64,000 nucleotides of DNA from Sarcomyxa edulis (GCA_009761415.1 QUOL01000002.1:2728001-2792000); one strand, 5' to 3'. Numbered from the stretch's first letter, positions 13,464 to 24,766 are shown. The notes: generated by a model not told the origin, from the sequence alone. Program-made: numbers and translations.

Positions 13464-14009
13464 AGAATATACGGATTTCGAAAAGTCCTGGGGTTTGTCC
13501 ATGGACTGTCCATGGGATTTCGGATCCAAACAGACCACACACTAGTCGGCATCCCCGGCACATACTCGGGCAAACAACCAGCAAACAACCCCGCCCGCCC
13601 CCGCCACCGCCCGCCACCGGCACCGCTCTCCATTCAATGAGAATGGTACGCCCGCCACCTTCCCGCCGTGCATTATTAGTGAATAATGGTATCTATTGGA
13701 CCACAGTACATATACCCAGACTCTCAAGCTTACGATCAGACTGCCTGAATAGTGGGATTTAGCCATATCTTTAGAATGCACGAACGAAGCTTTAGTGTAC
13801 CGACCTGAATGGATCCGGTTCGGGGGACCCCCCGAGCGCAGCGAGGGAGGGGAGGATCCATGAATGGTCGGTCTTCTTCGTGCGCCTGAGGGGCTACAGC
13901 CTACAGGAGGAGGTTGCGTGGCGGGAGGCTGACCCAATTTGGATGATCTGCGTAGTCCGTGGACAGTCCATGGACTTTTTGCGGGACTTTTCGTTTCCCG
14001 GTTGTCCTC
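13464..14009. mobile_element. MITE-like element with terminal inverted repeats and 9-bp direct repeats
   Basis: Two imperfect inverted repeats face each other. The left arm contains CGAAAAGTCC (13479-13488) and GTCCATGGACTGTCCA (13497-13512). The right arm contains TGGACAGTCCATGGAC (13960-13975) and GGACTTTTCG (13984-13993). Both arms begin at almost the same distance from a 9-base direct repeat, AGTGACCAC, at 13455-13463 and 14010-14018. About 546 bases in all, with no transposase frame, so it would be a non-autonomous element. A 9-bp duplication is typical of Mutator-like elements; that family assignment is inference. The inside is GC-rich with C-rich short repeats at 13588-13622. Confidence 0.6.
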
Positions 14010-14128
14010 AGTGACCACGCCACAGCACGCCACTCAGGCTTTCGAAAAAGTATCAGATATTTATGTTTATATATCTAACTTATATATATCACCCTAGTCT
14101 CACTCCCCCGACCATCTCAGACCCCGCC

Positions 14129-15248
14129 ATGGTTCTCACTCCCATGGAAGAAGCTAACTTGAAACAACGGTACTAGCAAGAATACCAACCCGCCCATGGT
14201 CAGGCTTCGAATCGGCCGCTCATGTCATCCTGGCATCGTCCCCGAAAGTCGCAAGATGGAAGCAGTGGAACAGGAGATCGATGGTATCTGCATCGTCTCG
14301 GACCTGCCGAAGGTGCTGGAGATAGCAGCGATTTTGTAAGCTCTCTCAGTGCCTATCTACCAGATATCCTTCTCACAAACCTTCTCTACAGGCAAGAGCG
14401 CAATCTGGGCCCGTCTTCCACTCTTATCATTGTGCGCAAGTGGGGACCATCGACTCGGACCATTATCAGCATCATGCGCGACCATTGCGTTGTCGGAAGA
14501 CTTGGAAACTGGAGCAAGAGAGGCAGCGAAGAATATTTGCGTCATTCCGTTGCTCATACATCTCGATCGGCTTTCAGGATCTCCTATCCTCTTCCTTCGC
14601 CCTCGCCGTGAATTCATGCCGAATAGCACCACAATCAAGACTTCGTCGCGATGCATATCTTTCATCCCGACCAAGTTCCTCAGTGATATTTTCGAGGAGC
14701 ATCTCCTGACACTCACAAATGACAGACGCTTTGAGCTCGTTCAAGCATTCAGCTCACACTCCATCACGAGGACCGCCGCTGGCTGGAGTCGCGAACTGCG
14801 TATGCATCTCCTCCTGACCGGCACTGGGTCAGCTGTACCTATCTTTCGAGATAACGCCAACATGGATATACCACCATCATCTCAACTCCTTTTTAGCACT
14901 GCGTCTGGCATCAAACGTTCGAGTGTCTCTGACTCCTTCTACTGGACCCCGTTGGCGAACAATTTCCCAGGCATCGACCGTGTCTTGGGCGATACCAGTG
15001 GCAACATCTACGCTCTGCAAACGATAATCGCAGACGACTACACTAGTCCCATCGACGGAATTCGACGTATCTGGGAGAAACTCGCACCAGATGTTCGAGA
15101 GGGCCGTCGTTGGCACTTGGTCGTCGTTGCAGACAGCCGACCAGTGGCTGATCACCTCGTGATCAGATTCTCTGCGAAGTTGCGTGGTTTTACCCTTGGT
15201 GACTCTCAACTGAAGATGCAGGTGCGGGGTTGTGTCCTTCCCTGGTAA
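14129..15248 (+). pseudogene. Crinkler/RHS-like effector family gene, probably truncated
   Basis: The main exon (about 14390-15248) ends in a block resembling the C-terminal restriction-endonuclease-like region of Crinkler/RHS-type proteins common in Agaricomycetes: FYWTPLANNFPGIDRV, then NIYALQTIIADDYTSPIDGI, then a Trp-containing hydrophobic strand (RWHLVVVADSR). A possible remnant of an upstream P-loop (STGKSAIW) is encoded near 14390. The ATG at 14129 opens only a 14-codon frame that stops at 14172-14174 unless an intron starts there, and the large N-terminal ATPase portion typical of the family is missing. I therefore read it as a shortened or decayed gene. The family assignment rests on pattern recognition of the C-terminal block only. 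It lies directly beside the transposon-like element. Confidence 0.4.
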
Positions 15249-15571
15249 TCATCTTCATGATGAGACCGACTACTTATCATCTCGTTGTTTCTTTTCTATT
15301 TTCGCTTGATATGTGTAGTGGCGTGAACCTCGAAGTCGACAATTTCAGCCTACTACAATTGATGACGCCTGTTGTTTAGACGAGGCTTTCAGAGAACATA
15401 CAGAGCTTGTTAATGGTTTTGTGAGAAGATAAATGGCTTGACCGTCCGATCGACTCGGAGTCGCCTCGGACGCGTCGCAGTGCGCGTGACTCCCGTGACT
15501 CTTGAGTCTTGTGGGGGCACTCCAAGTTATCAACTGCCAGTACTATTCAACTTGACCCTCAATCACAAAAG
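15249..15571. other. Intergenic between effector-like gene and phosphatase
   Basis: Presumed 3' end of the effector-like gene and promoter of the phosphatase gene. The stretch 15440-15500 is rich in CGACTCG-type short repeats (GATCGACTCGGAGTCGCC is a near palindrome). No coding signal. Confidence 0.3.
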
Positions 15572-16854
15572 ATGTCGATAATCTCCTATGAGGTCCTGAA
15601 CCCCAACTTACTATGCCGTTGGACGCCTATATAGAACTGAACCACTACTCAGACAGTCCCAGGTTTCTTCCTCCAAGATGAGCCCCATACCGATTCTGTA
15701 GCGATTGGAGCAGTGAGCTCATTCCCTGCATGTGCCGATGATTCTCACCCATAAAGCCTACAGATCCCCCCACGATTTGGTCTCATATGTACCACTCCGA
15801 ACCGATGGTCTGCATTCAAGTCGCGCATCGCAGAACTCAACCAGCTCTCCGAGGATTCGTACAAAGTCTTTTTCTTTGGTAGACACGGCGAGGGATTTCG
15901 TGCGTGTTTTGAACTCTGGATCACGGAAATGGTGGACTCATCGGGTGTTACAGACAACGTAGGGTTGGACAAGTATGGCGCAGCTTGGACTGGGTGAGAC
16001 AATCCCGTCGATTGGAGATGCATTGCTCATCCAGACTCATCTACATTTCAAGACAATGGTCGAAACGTGACGGAGACGATGAATTGACATGGGGTCGTTC
16101 GTCTTCGGTTTCATCACGCCTGAATCACTTCCACTGACCATTATGTTAGCTGATGCCGAACTCACGTCGTTGGGTGAGGACCAAGCCCGTGCAGCCCACG
16201 AAGCATGGGTCTCCGAACTTGACTCTGGCATACCTCTTCCTGAGAAACTCTACTGCAGTCCTTTGACAAGGGCTCTACGGACCCACGAAATAACGTTCGA
16301 TGGAGTGATCGTGGACAAGAATCGGAAGACGTTGATTATCGAGGTACAGACAACTTCAGGTGGCATGCTTACGAGATTGATTGGCGAGCCTTTCAGAACT
16401 TGCGCGAAGAATATGGAGAGCACACATGTGATAAGCGTAGAACGCGCACCTACATTGCGGACCGATTTGTGAGGGAGGATATTGGTAGGTTTGAGATTGA
16501 AGAAGGATTTACTGAAGAGGATGAACTATGGAAAGCGGATGAACACGAGACCAAGGCACATGTTGCAGAGCGAGCAAAGTTGGTGCTCGATAGGATTTTT
16601 GACCAGGTTTCGGAGACTAGTGAGATATGTCCCTTGTGTTTAGCAATGTGCTGATCGTAGGTCTCTTTTTCACAGTAATTTCTGTCACAGCCCACGCAGG
16701 GATGATTAGAGGATTCGAAGCTGTCCTAGGAAGAGAGCAATATGAGCTGCCTACTGGAGGTACATATTATCTCCATCAATATTTGGGCTCCTCGATCCTT
16801 AAATATCGATTTTCAGGTGTCCTTCCTATGGTCATCAAGAGGACCCAAAAGTAG
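15572..16854 (+). CDS. Histidine phosphatase (phosphoglycerate mutase-like) family protein
   Basis: Phosphatase of the branch-1 histidine phosphatase superfamily; the substrate cannot be told from sequence. The start at 15572 gives MSIISYE, joined to TVPGFFLQDEPHTDSVAIGA (from about 15656), the usual opening of the fungal cytosolic branch. The catalytic RHGEGFHN motif is encoded at 15883-15960 and is split by an intron between Phe and His. Downstream are ELTSLGEDQ, the strand KLYCSPLTRALRT, and the second catalytic His in VTAHAGMIRG near 16690-16710. The C-terminus is VLPMVIKRTQK. Seven or eight exons, about 290 residues, normal for the group. The nucleophilic His, both Arg residues and the second His are all present, so it is probably active. 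Confidence 0.88.
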
Positions 16855-17315
16855 TGCAAGCGAGGAATGATGTACATAATGACTTGTAACACTCTTGGGC
16901 ATTGACATTGACTCTGTAACCTGTTCTGCCCAAATTCTGGCTCAGAATCTTGTTTCGTTTTGTAATTTTGTCCTTCATTTGACTGGCCTCCAAAGCACGA
17001 CTTTGGACGCGTTTCGACGCGTTCAAGACGCGTCGTGAAGGCACGTGAGGGATAATCTTCAGATTGTTTGACATCACCCATTACACCAAACAACCGCCGA
17101 CGCTCCCTGAGGCGCCCTAGTGAAGTCGAGTCAGAAAGCCCCTCAATAACCGTGCCTTCGATGTGCCTCCATGATCAAATGAGAGAATGTCTCCCGATGG
17201 CTGTGGCATTCCCTGAAATTTCGAGGACCATCTCTCGTACTTTCAAGCATCGAATAAGTAAGTTCGTTGATACAATCTAGATCTACAACATATCTATGTA
17301 GTGCATGTACGGTCC
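16855..17315. other. Convergent intergenic region
   Basis: Lies between the convergent 3' ends of the phosphatase and the chorismate-lyase-like gene. It contains ACGCGT-type short repeats around 17007-17035. The C-terminus of the minus-strand gene is not fixed by homology, so part of this stretch could still be transcribed. Confidence 0.3.
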
Positions 17316-18169
17316 CTAGGCCGTAATAGTGTGGCCATGGAAAGCTTGCGATCTCTCGGCTGAATAAACCCGTTCGGACTTCATCTGTCCGCCTCGACTC
17401 GGAGTCTGGAAGGTTGCCCAGTTCGTCGTCTTCTCCTGCACTTCCACCAACGCAGACAACCACTCCTCCGACCTCGTAAACATGTCCCTCGAAGGAAACA
17501 CCTCCAAAATATCACACTCGAACTCTGGAACGATGAGTTTATATCTTCTCCAGAGCTGTTCCTTCTCTGCCTCCGAATCTTCCGCCGGAGAAGTACCTTT
17601 GCCAGGAGAAGCTCCGAAACCGACGGAAACGAGCTCAAACTGAGGCAACTTTTCTAGTTTGCGGAACATCTGACCGATGGCGTATTTCTCCTCCAAGAAG
17701 AGATGCGCACATCGAGGCGATGTGATACGGACAGTCGAAGTAGCGGTGCAGACAATTTTTCCAGCGCATTGGAGGTAGACTTGGCGTGTTTGGATGATCG
17801 GGGTTGTTGGAGAAACGGAGGGGATCATAGTGGGGATGTTATTGGGCGTAAGAGAGATGGTCAACGAATTGGGAGTTTGGAAGTTTGTGTGAGAGTAAAC
17901 GGTAGCGATCGAGATTGGCCGGGCGAAGAATGCACTGTACGACAGAAGGATGTAAGTCAGTAGAAATTCATTGGTTCGACAAGTCTGTTAGACTTGCCTC
18001 ATGACTCGTTGCAAATCTCCCTGAGCGGATAACATTATGCGTTCTAGTCCGGTCACCTCGCGGGGCCAAGAGAACTATGATCATCGTGAGCTGTTAATCC
18101 GTCCAGAACTCTGATGAAACTTACGTTGATGCTGGTATTGTTGGGGCTGAAAGAGTAGAAGGCAGACAT
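17316..18169 (-). CDS. Chorismate-lyase-like (UbiC/UTRA-fold) protein, copy 1
   Basis: Small protein whose pattern fits the chorismate-lyase-like fold. Exon 1 encodes MSAFYSFSPNNTSIN. Exon 2 carries FSWPREVTGLERIMLSAQGD, like the L-R-I-L-L opening of that fold. Exon 3 carries SAFFARPISIATVY, TRQVYLQCAGKIVCTATSTV, EKYAIGQMFRKLEKLP and YKLIVPEFECDILEVFPSRD. In the known fold these would be the strand with a conserved Arg, the helix after the C-A-x-S strand, and the strand with the terminal catalytic Glu. Whether it makes 4-hydroxybenzoate for ubiquinone is unknown. The second intron starts with GC rather than GT (ATGAG|GCAAGT). A TATA-like stretch lies at 18271-18278. A clear paralogue lies at 31532-32442; the two differ in their last third. 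Confidence 0.82.
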
Positions 18170-18850
18170 TGTTGAGTGTATGAAGGATTTGTTGAGGGCG
18201 AATTGTGACTGTAGGTAGGTGAGCGGGTATAGGGCTTGGAGATGTGAAGGTTGAGGAAACACTAGGTCTGTTTATATATCTGTAAGTCAGTAGTATGGAT
18301 GGACCCACACGAACTCGTTATTCAAGGATCTACTACGAGTCACTCCATCTCGAATCCGTGCTCCACGCAACATCTATCTTCGTGGGTACGGAAAAAGCCC
18401 CAGTACGTGTGGGTTAGACGCTGAGGATCAAACGGATTGTGATTGAGTCTTATATCCACTCCATGGTCCGGCGTTTTGAGGTACATGAATTGCGATCAAT
18501 GTCAGCAATCGAGTCAGGCCACCCACACGATCTGATGGGTATCCAAGTATCTAAGAAGTTAGCCGTCGAAGATATACGTATACTTGCACCGACATTCCAG
18601 CAAACCAGGATGAAAGTCCGGATCCACGTTTGAGATGCCCGGTGACCGGAGGAGACCAGCCTGAGCCTGGCAAGGACCCGGCCGGATATTTGGGGGTGAT
18701 TGGCAAAAGGCTCTGATTTTGTTCCGGGCTCTTCGGCTTCATCCGGGGATGCGATCACTCTTGCCGTCACGGTCGGGCCATCGCCACGACGACTTTGAAC
18801 TTGAACTTTGTGAGCGACGAGCTTCACAAATATTATTTCCTACGAGGAAT
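18170..18850. promoter_or_regulatory. Divergent intergenic region, chorismate-lyase-like gene / F-box gene
   Basis: About 680 bases between divergent starts. A TATA-like TATATAAA on the minus strand (18271-18278) sits about 100 bases upstream of the chorismate-lyase-like start. Nothing else is recognisable. Confidence 0.4.
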
Positions 18851-20506
18851 ATGCTTACTTCGTCGACAAGATCATATCTTCTAGAAACTCCGAACGAAGT
18901 TTTCCTCCTGATCGTAGCTTTTCTGGATGTCCCACAGCTCATTGCGCTTCGCCAGGTATTTTTGTTCATTTTCGATGTGTTGAGATTAGTGCTCACTACG
19001 AAACTCATGTCTGAAGACGTGCAGAGATGTGGCAAATTTCATGACAGACAGATCCATATGGATAAATTTACTTCGCACTCAGGACACGTATCTCCCGTTA
19101 CCCACCACGCTGCGTCTTTCACAATTATCAACGCGTCAGGTCGAGTCCATAGCTATAAAAACACAAAGGATCGCGAAATTCTGGCCTGTACTGCGACCTG
19201 AAGCTCCCAGGAAGCTCCAGCCAAAATCTGGCGAAGTTCTCCTTGGAATAGAATTCTACTTGGACAAATGGCTCTTGAGCGTATATGCGGACGGTTTAGT
19301 ATATCTATGGGATGTCGCAAATTCTTCGACTCTGAAACCCGGTGTACGATGTGCTAGCTTGGACTTGGGTTCTCGAGGATGGACATCGTACGTCTCCTCC
19401 CTCGATGCCAGCAATACCAGTATATTTTTAGCTGTAACACGGTCTCAAGGGTACGTTGACTATTTTTGACCTGCGCAGACTTGAACTGACTTTGAGTAGC
19501 TCGACCCTCACTCGAGTGTTTGAAATTCCTCTAGGATATACCACCATGTTTTCGGATAATCCGATCCAACTGATTTGTACCAACATATCGCCCTCACCAG
19601 AGGTTGTGCGGACTATCGATCCGACGCGGCGCCTCGTGGCATTCTCTCATTCTTGTTCTGTCAGCTTTCTGAAGTGGAACGAGGTTCCTGGGAAGAAAAG
19701 CGTTACTATCTCAGCAGAGACAGAAGGCGTAGAGGAAATGGTCCGTCAACCACCTTCTTGGTCTTCTGGTGTGTATCCTCATAATCGCCATACAGTGGAA
19801 CGGAATCATAGCTCTCAAGTTCCTCGGATCTTACATTTTTGTATTCAAATCGCGTACCATTGAACTGCATCCCCTTCCACTGGATCTGACAGATGAAGTG
19901 GGATCTCGCTCGGTCCTCAGACACTCCTTGCAGATCTCCTTTCGAGAAGTCTCTTTCTCTGATACTGTATACGACCCGCAGTCCAATACATCGTCGTTCT
20001 CCGTCCTAGCATACGATGTTCTGCAAGGACTCTTCCATTATTCGATCACCGTCGCGTTCTCCTCAGGTCTTACGCCCTCTCTCGATGTCCACCTTCTTGG
20101 AGTGTATCCAATGGCCAACGATGTACCAAATGTACCTCCATCTCCACACGCAGCTAGTCGCGGGTTCGTCAGTGCGGTCCGCCTGGGTTCTCAGGGTAAA
20201 AGGGCTGTTTGGGTGGAGAGGAGAAGAGGGAGCACGGTTCGGGAGGTTCTTGTTTGGGGAAAGGACGCCGACGACTCTGAAGAGGTGACCGGCCAGATGG
20301 ATGGATCCATCATCTACGCTGTTGGGTCTTATGACTTGCGAGGTGACTGTCATTTTCGTTTACGCGTGAATATATCCTTTTCTAACATACCTGCACCTGC
20401 AGAAGACTTGACGCACTGTGCATTTGGGGAAGTGAGCGGGACCATCGTTCTCGGGAACAGATGTGGAGATGTTATGGTGCTTAGATTGGGGACGACTGTT
20501 CCTTGA
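18851..20506 (+). CDS. F-box protein with beta-propeller-like C-terminal domain
   Basis: Likely substrate receptor of an SCF ubiquitin ligase. The start at 18851 begins MLTSSTRSYLLETPNEVFLL, leading into an F-box (LIVAFLDVPQLIALRQ, then TCRDVANFMTDRSIWINLLR after an intron of about 55 bases whose acceptor is TCTGAAG). The remaining 430 or so residues contain WD-type strands: LLGIEFYLDKWLLSVYADG, LVYLWDVAN, WTSYVSSLDASNTSIFLAVT and, at the C-terminus, EVSGTIVLGNRCGDVMVLRL. This matches the F-box/WD-like proteins common in Agaricomycetes, though the repeats are degenerate and not countable by eye. Introns also lie at about 19450-19497 and 19741-19791. Confidence 0.78.
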
Positions 20507-22337
20507 TTTTATTGTGCAGGATATTTATGATCTAGAAGTTCGTATATTTGACGGCACTTTGCTGCCTCCGATGGGAATACTTTTTGGCCCACTGGCAGTC
20601 TTCGTGGGTTCTCAAAACCAAAAAGTCGCGTCGTACGCAACGGTTTTCTCTTCCATCTTCCGTGACAATGCCTCACCGTCATAAATCGTTTGTTCTGTAT
20701 TGTGGTCGCACCAAACCAAAAAAAAAAAGAAATCGAGGTACCTCAGCTGCGTAACGAATCGCTTGTAACTGACGTCCGTTCGTTTCGTACTATATAATCA
20801 CGATTTTGATAGTGAGTGTCTTGTTTAATCTCCGGACATACCTGATTTAATCGATTATGCTCATCGCAGATACGCAGTCGAAGGATAGTCTGAGAGGCAG
20901 AATGGTCGACGTCGGAGACATCACTTTGCCTCCGATGGAAATACATTTTGGCCCAGTCTTCGTGGGTTCGCGATGTCGCGTTGTACGCAACCGCTTTCTC
21001 TTCCATCTTCCGTGCCAATGCATTGTATGTCCTCACCGTCATAGATCGTTATGTTTTGCATTGCGGTCGCACCAAACCAAAAAGGATATATCGAGGTGTC
21101 TCAGCTGCGTAACGAATCGCTTGTAACTAACGTCCGTCCGTTTCGTACTGTATGATCATGAGTCTAGTAGTGAGTGCTTCGTTCATTCCTTGGCTATACC
21201 TAATTGATTATGCTCATCGCAGATAGGCAAGTTTGACAGGCAAAATGGTCGGAGACACTACCTGCTACTGTACAGCGAGCGGTACCTGTATCGACTCGAT
21301 CATCGATTGTCATTTCTCCCAAGACGGTCATATTCCATCGACTAAATTCCACAGTAGATCGACCTACGCCGCGGTCGTCGAACGCCATCGACGCGTCGCC
21401 TCGTCTTATTCACATTTGGTTATTTGTGGGAGGATGTCTGGTACGTATGGCTGTACGCACGACATAGTGCATCTGTGCGCTTCCGAGGATTAGCAGTGAG
21501 CACTGCCTCACAGTGTCACTAAATCAACGCACTATAACTATGTCTGCATCCAAGCTCGTATGAAGTACATATCATCATTGGTGCACTCGGGAATTGGATG
21601 GAGTGAGTACTAGCATGACGGCTGTCAACAAAAAGGGAATATTCAGAGGCTATTGATTGATTGATTGCCGATCAATCGATGAATCACGATAACCGTATGT
21701 TTACCGTACTGCCTTTGCCTTCGACTTCCCGAAGTCGAAGTTGTGCCCAACCCAAAAGCAATAGCTAATCGTCTTTCCTCTAGAGCACAAACGTTCAACC
21801 TGTAATGGAAGACCCATTCGGAATTGACTTAGGAGGAGTCATTCTTTGAACATTCTTGTGCCGGCCGTTTATTGTGGACAGGATGAAGGGTGAGCACCCG
21901 GAACCTTGAGTTCGCATGACATCCAATTTATGCCTGACATACTCTGAGAAGCTCAGTCTTTCCATCCCCATCCTATCTTGGGAATATATCGGAGAGACGA
22001 TCTCAAGATGCAATTTACTATGGGGACTATGACGATCTGTCTCTTTCTCATTCAACTGTTGTAATACCAAGTGCTCGGGACCGGGACTGTCACATCTCCG
22101 GAACCATATGCATACCGTACCCGACTTGGAGAAATTGAGGAAATACAGCGTATAAAAGGTGGATAGACCTTGCCTTCATAAACTCATCTCCCTCCAGTCT
22201 ACTTTCCTCGATTGCGAGTGAGTAAAAGCCTCTTCGTCGTCCTTTTTGAGTATTGCTAACATCGACTGGGATTCAAGATCGTCCATAACCCAATCTATAC
22301 ACAACACATCTTCGTTGCGCCACAAAACTCAGACATC
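20507..22337. other. Gene-poor stretch with a tandem duplication and a TATA box
   Basis: Contains the roughly 360-bp direct duplication annotated separately and, near the end, TATAAAAG at 22151-22158, which fits as the core promoter of the gene starting at 22338 with an intron-bearing 5' leader. Frames on both strands are short. A minus-strand frame at 20743-21042 (99 residues) lies in the duplicated part and is disrupted in the other copy. No homology recognised. Confidence 0.45.
20560..21235. repeat. Direct tandem duplication, unit about 360 bp, diverged
   Basis: The unit 20563-20875 recurs at 20928-21225. Matching landmarks: GCCTCCGATGG at 20563 and 20928; CCTCACCGTCAT at 20671 and 21031; GGTCGCACCAAACCAAAA near 20703 and 21065; and TTATGCTCATCGCAGATA at about 20853 and 21207. 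The copies differ by substitutions and small indels, so the duplication is not recent. Confidence 0.8.
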
Positions 22338-23020
22338 ATGGTGACTCCCCTGCACAATATCTCACTGTTTATTATCCGGAACTAATGCTCGTCCTGCTCT
22401 ATAATTCAGCCATACGTCGGAGAAGGATTCAACATCTCCAACGCAAGCAGTGAAGAGATTTTCTGCTTCGTGTCGAAATACCACGGCGGCAGCGACGATT
22501 GGTACCCACTCACCAAGGCGGCGCAGCTCTGGCACAGGACCTCATGGGACGTTGTGGTTTTCAAGAATAAAGAAGACACGAAGCGGGTTGGGTTTTATCT
22601 CAACACCTCAGGAGTCACGACCAACGTCGTCTTCCACTCTTTTGACAAGGTGGACATCACCAAGTCCGAGGTAAGTACACGCGCGATGCTTTGTCTTGAT
22701 GAAACGAAACGATGATCTGATCTTTTCCCTCGCCTCGATAACAGCCATTCGTCGGGTTCGACGTCACCAACGTCTCAGGCCAAGACATCGAGTGCTTCAT
22801 CACCAAATACACCAACGGCTCCGGGAGCGACGAGTGGTACCCCGTCAACACCAAATCGGCTCGCTGGGTTCGGGCAGGCTACGAAGCTGTCGTTTTCAAG
22901 GATAAGGCGGATACGAAGAGGGTTGGGTTCTATCTCAATACCAAGGGGTCTGCTACCAATATCGTTTTCCACTCGTTTGAGAAAGTCGATATCAAGAAGG
23001 TGGAGGGGCCGAAGTGTTAG
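22338..23020 (+). CDS. Small protein of two tandem homologous repeats, function unknown
   Basis: The first exon codes only the ATG (22338-22340), which is followed at once by an intron. Exon 2 encodes PYVGEGFNISNASSEEIFCF, then WYPLTKAAQLWHR, VVVFKNKEDTKRVGFYLNT and NVVFHSFDKVDI. Exon 3 repeats the same module: PFVGFDVTNVSGQDIECF, WYPVNTKSARWVRAGYEAVV, DTKRVGFYLNTKGSATNIVF, then HSFEKVDIKKVEGPKC. Each module is about 73 residues and each exon equals one module. No signal peptide. I have seen similar single-module proteins in mushroom genomes but cannot assign a function; a lectin-like beta fold is possible but is inference. The TATA box at 22151-22158 and long leader suggest strong regulated expression. 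Confidence 0.82.
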
Positions 23021-23197
23021 TTTGACTCTTAGTTGCTTACAGGTTACGTGTATCTATTTCTCCTTGGGATTGTTTATTTGATTATGCTATATTGACTCGT
23101 CTTCGTTGAACGACGCTCTTGTGAGTGAACAAATAAATGATTGGGTGGATCGTATGAGTACCGAGATGACTGCCTACACCTCAGGCCACAGGCACGC

Positions 23198-24303
23198 TCA
23201 AAGATGCGTAATCAACCACTCCACACTCTCCTTGAACGCACCCTCTTTCCCAGCTTTCACTTTTGGATCCGAAATATCGCCTCTAACCGCGAAACCATGC
23301 GTACATCCTTCCCAGAAGAGCCTCTTGTACCCAGGCGCAAACTTCCCATCTCCCAGGATGGCATCGGTCGCTTCTTGCGATGCGATGGGGAATTGAGGAT
23401 CGGTGGTGCAGCTGTTGATGAGGAGAGGGATGTTTATTTTGGCGTATTTCTGGAACGCATGTGCTATTGTTAGACCAAAGTGACACGAATAGATACGTAC
23501 TTAGACTTGCCTCGATATCTTCGGGAACCTTGAGGAGCGAAGGATGAGCGGTGACCGTCACTTTGGAGATCCCTTCGAACGCCAAGTCGAACGCGTATCT
23601 GGCTCCGAAACAATATGAAGTTGTTCCGAAGGTGGTGATACCTTGTGCTTTGAGGGCAGTGATGACTTTGTCGAGGAGAGGTCGGGTTTGCTCGGTGCCG
23701 TGTCTGGCGAGCCAGGATGGGAAGTCGTATCCGGACTTGTGTATAAGGGTTAGTGTTCCTGTCTGGGTGGGGACGGATGAGAGTGAGTGAGTGAACGTAC
23801 ATCTGGAGCTAGCGCATTAGGGGGAATGGGGTCTCCGCTGAACCAGTCGGGGATAACAGTCTGCGAGGAAAATGTGTAGCAGTAAGTAAGGACTATCAAT
23901 TCATTTACATGTATGTTCAAACCTTGATTCCATTACGAGCAAAGTCATCGGCCAAAAGCTAGATAATCAAACGCGGTATCAGGAAAACAAGTCCTGAGGG
24001 AGTGCATAAATCTAACCTGGTTGTTCCTATGTTGAGGTCCAAAAGCATCCGTCAAGAACAGAAGAACCTTGTCCTTGGGATAATCAACGGTTGGGGTGGC
24101 CACATATGCATCGACTCCGTCGAATTTCTCCCATTTGCCTGTATTGAATTTGTCAGGATAGACTGGAGTATTGGAGAGAGCGGGACTACTGACCTTCGGC
24201 AGTACCTTCATGGGTAACACCTAGAAGCAGATATGGAATCATTCCAGGATGAAAGAACACGTGACTGATGCATACCACTGACACAATGTTTGCAGAGGCT
24301 CAT
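23198..24303 (-). CDS. Dienelactone hydrolase family protein, copy 1
   Basis: Alpha/beta hydrolase of the dienelactone hydrolase family; it may hydrolyse lactone or ester intermediates, but the substrate is unknown. The protein starts MSLCKHCVSGVTHEGTAEG from the ATG at 24301-24303, then KWEKFDGVDAYVATPTVDYP, LLADDFARNGIKTVIPDWFS, and the nucleophile motif SYCFGARYAFDLAF encoded near 23600-23625 (catalytic Cys). The catalytic His is in CTHGFAVRGDISDPKVK near 23245-23290, and the C-terminus is EGAFKESVEWLITHL. Seven or eight exons, about 250 residues. Intron positions that I could compare match the second copy at 30184-31291. An alternative in-frame upstream ATG near 24218 lies inside an intron of this model. 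Confidence 0.9.
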
Positions 24304-24766
24304 AATGATCTTGTTGAGGTTCAGGCTAAGTTGGCTGGAAGATGGGAACTTGATAGAAAAGTACTGACGATGGTAGGCCTTTTATATGCTGAGCTTCGAG
24401 GAGGCTCCAACGCGCATGCACCATCTCAGTGCTCGGATCGTATCCGACAGCCAATGAGAGCGATTGGTCAGTCTGATCTGATCAGCAAAGTGATATATCA
24501 AAAAGAACGGTTTTATAGTACTTACTCGCTGACCTGGTTTTCATCCTTTGGATCGATTGTGGATGGTCGAACGTGATGTAAGTACGCGGTGCCACTGATT
24601 GGTTTTGCGTCACGGTCTAGGCCATTGCGGACCGCTCAACAAGTTCAGCGTTCTTCGTGTTGTTCTTCGTCTCAGCAAAATATTCAAAGGCAGTTTCATT
24701 GGTGGATACGTTGTGATGTAGATCTACGGAGTATTGGCTTTTGATCAAGATCTGAACCCGCACAGA
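24304..24766. other. Intergenic between hydrolase and epimerase-like gene
   Basis: Promoter side of the minus-strand hydrolase and 3' side of the minus-strand epimerase-like gene. TATAAAA on the minus strand at 24511-24517 is about 210 bases upstream of the hydrolase ATG, somewhat far. Nothing coding recognised. Confidence 0.35.

Noticed and set aside
20707..20732. A-rich run as a possible retroposon tail
   Set aside because: About ten A residues inside the tandem duplication; the other copy shows it arose from AAACCAAAA and there is no element upstream.
21200..21388. Minus-strand frame starting MAFDDRGVGRS, resembling an alpha/beta hydrolase beginning
   Set aside because: Only a dozen residues match; no downstream hydrolase motif follows in any frame.
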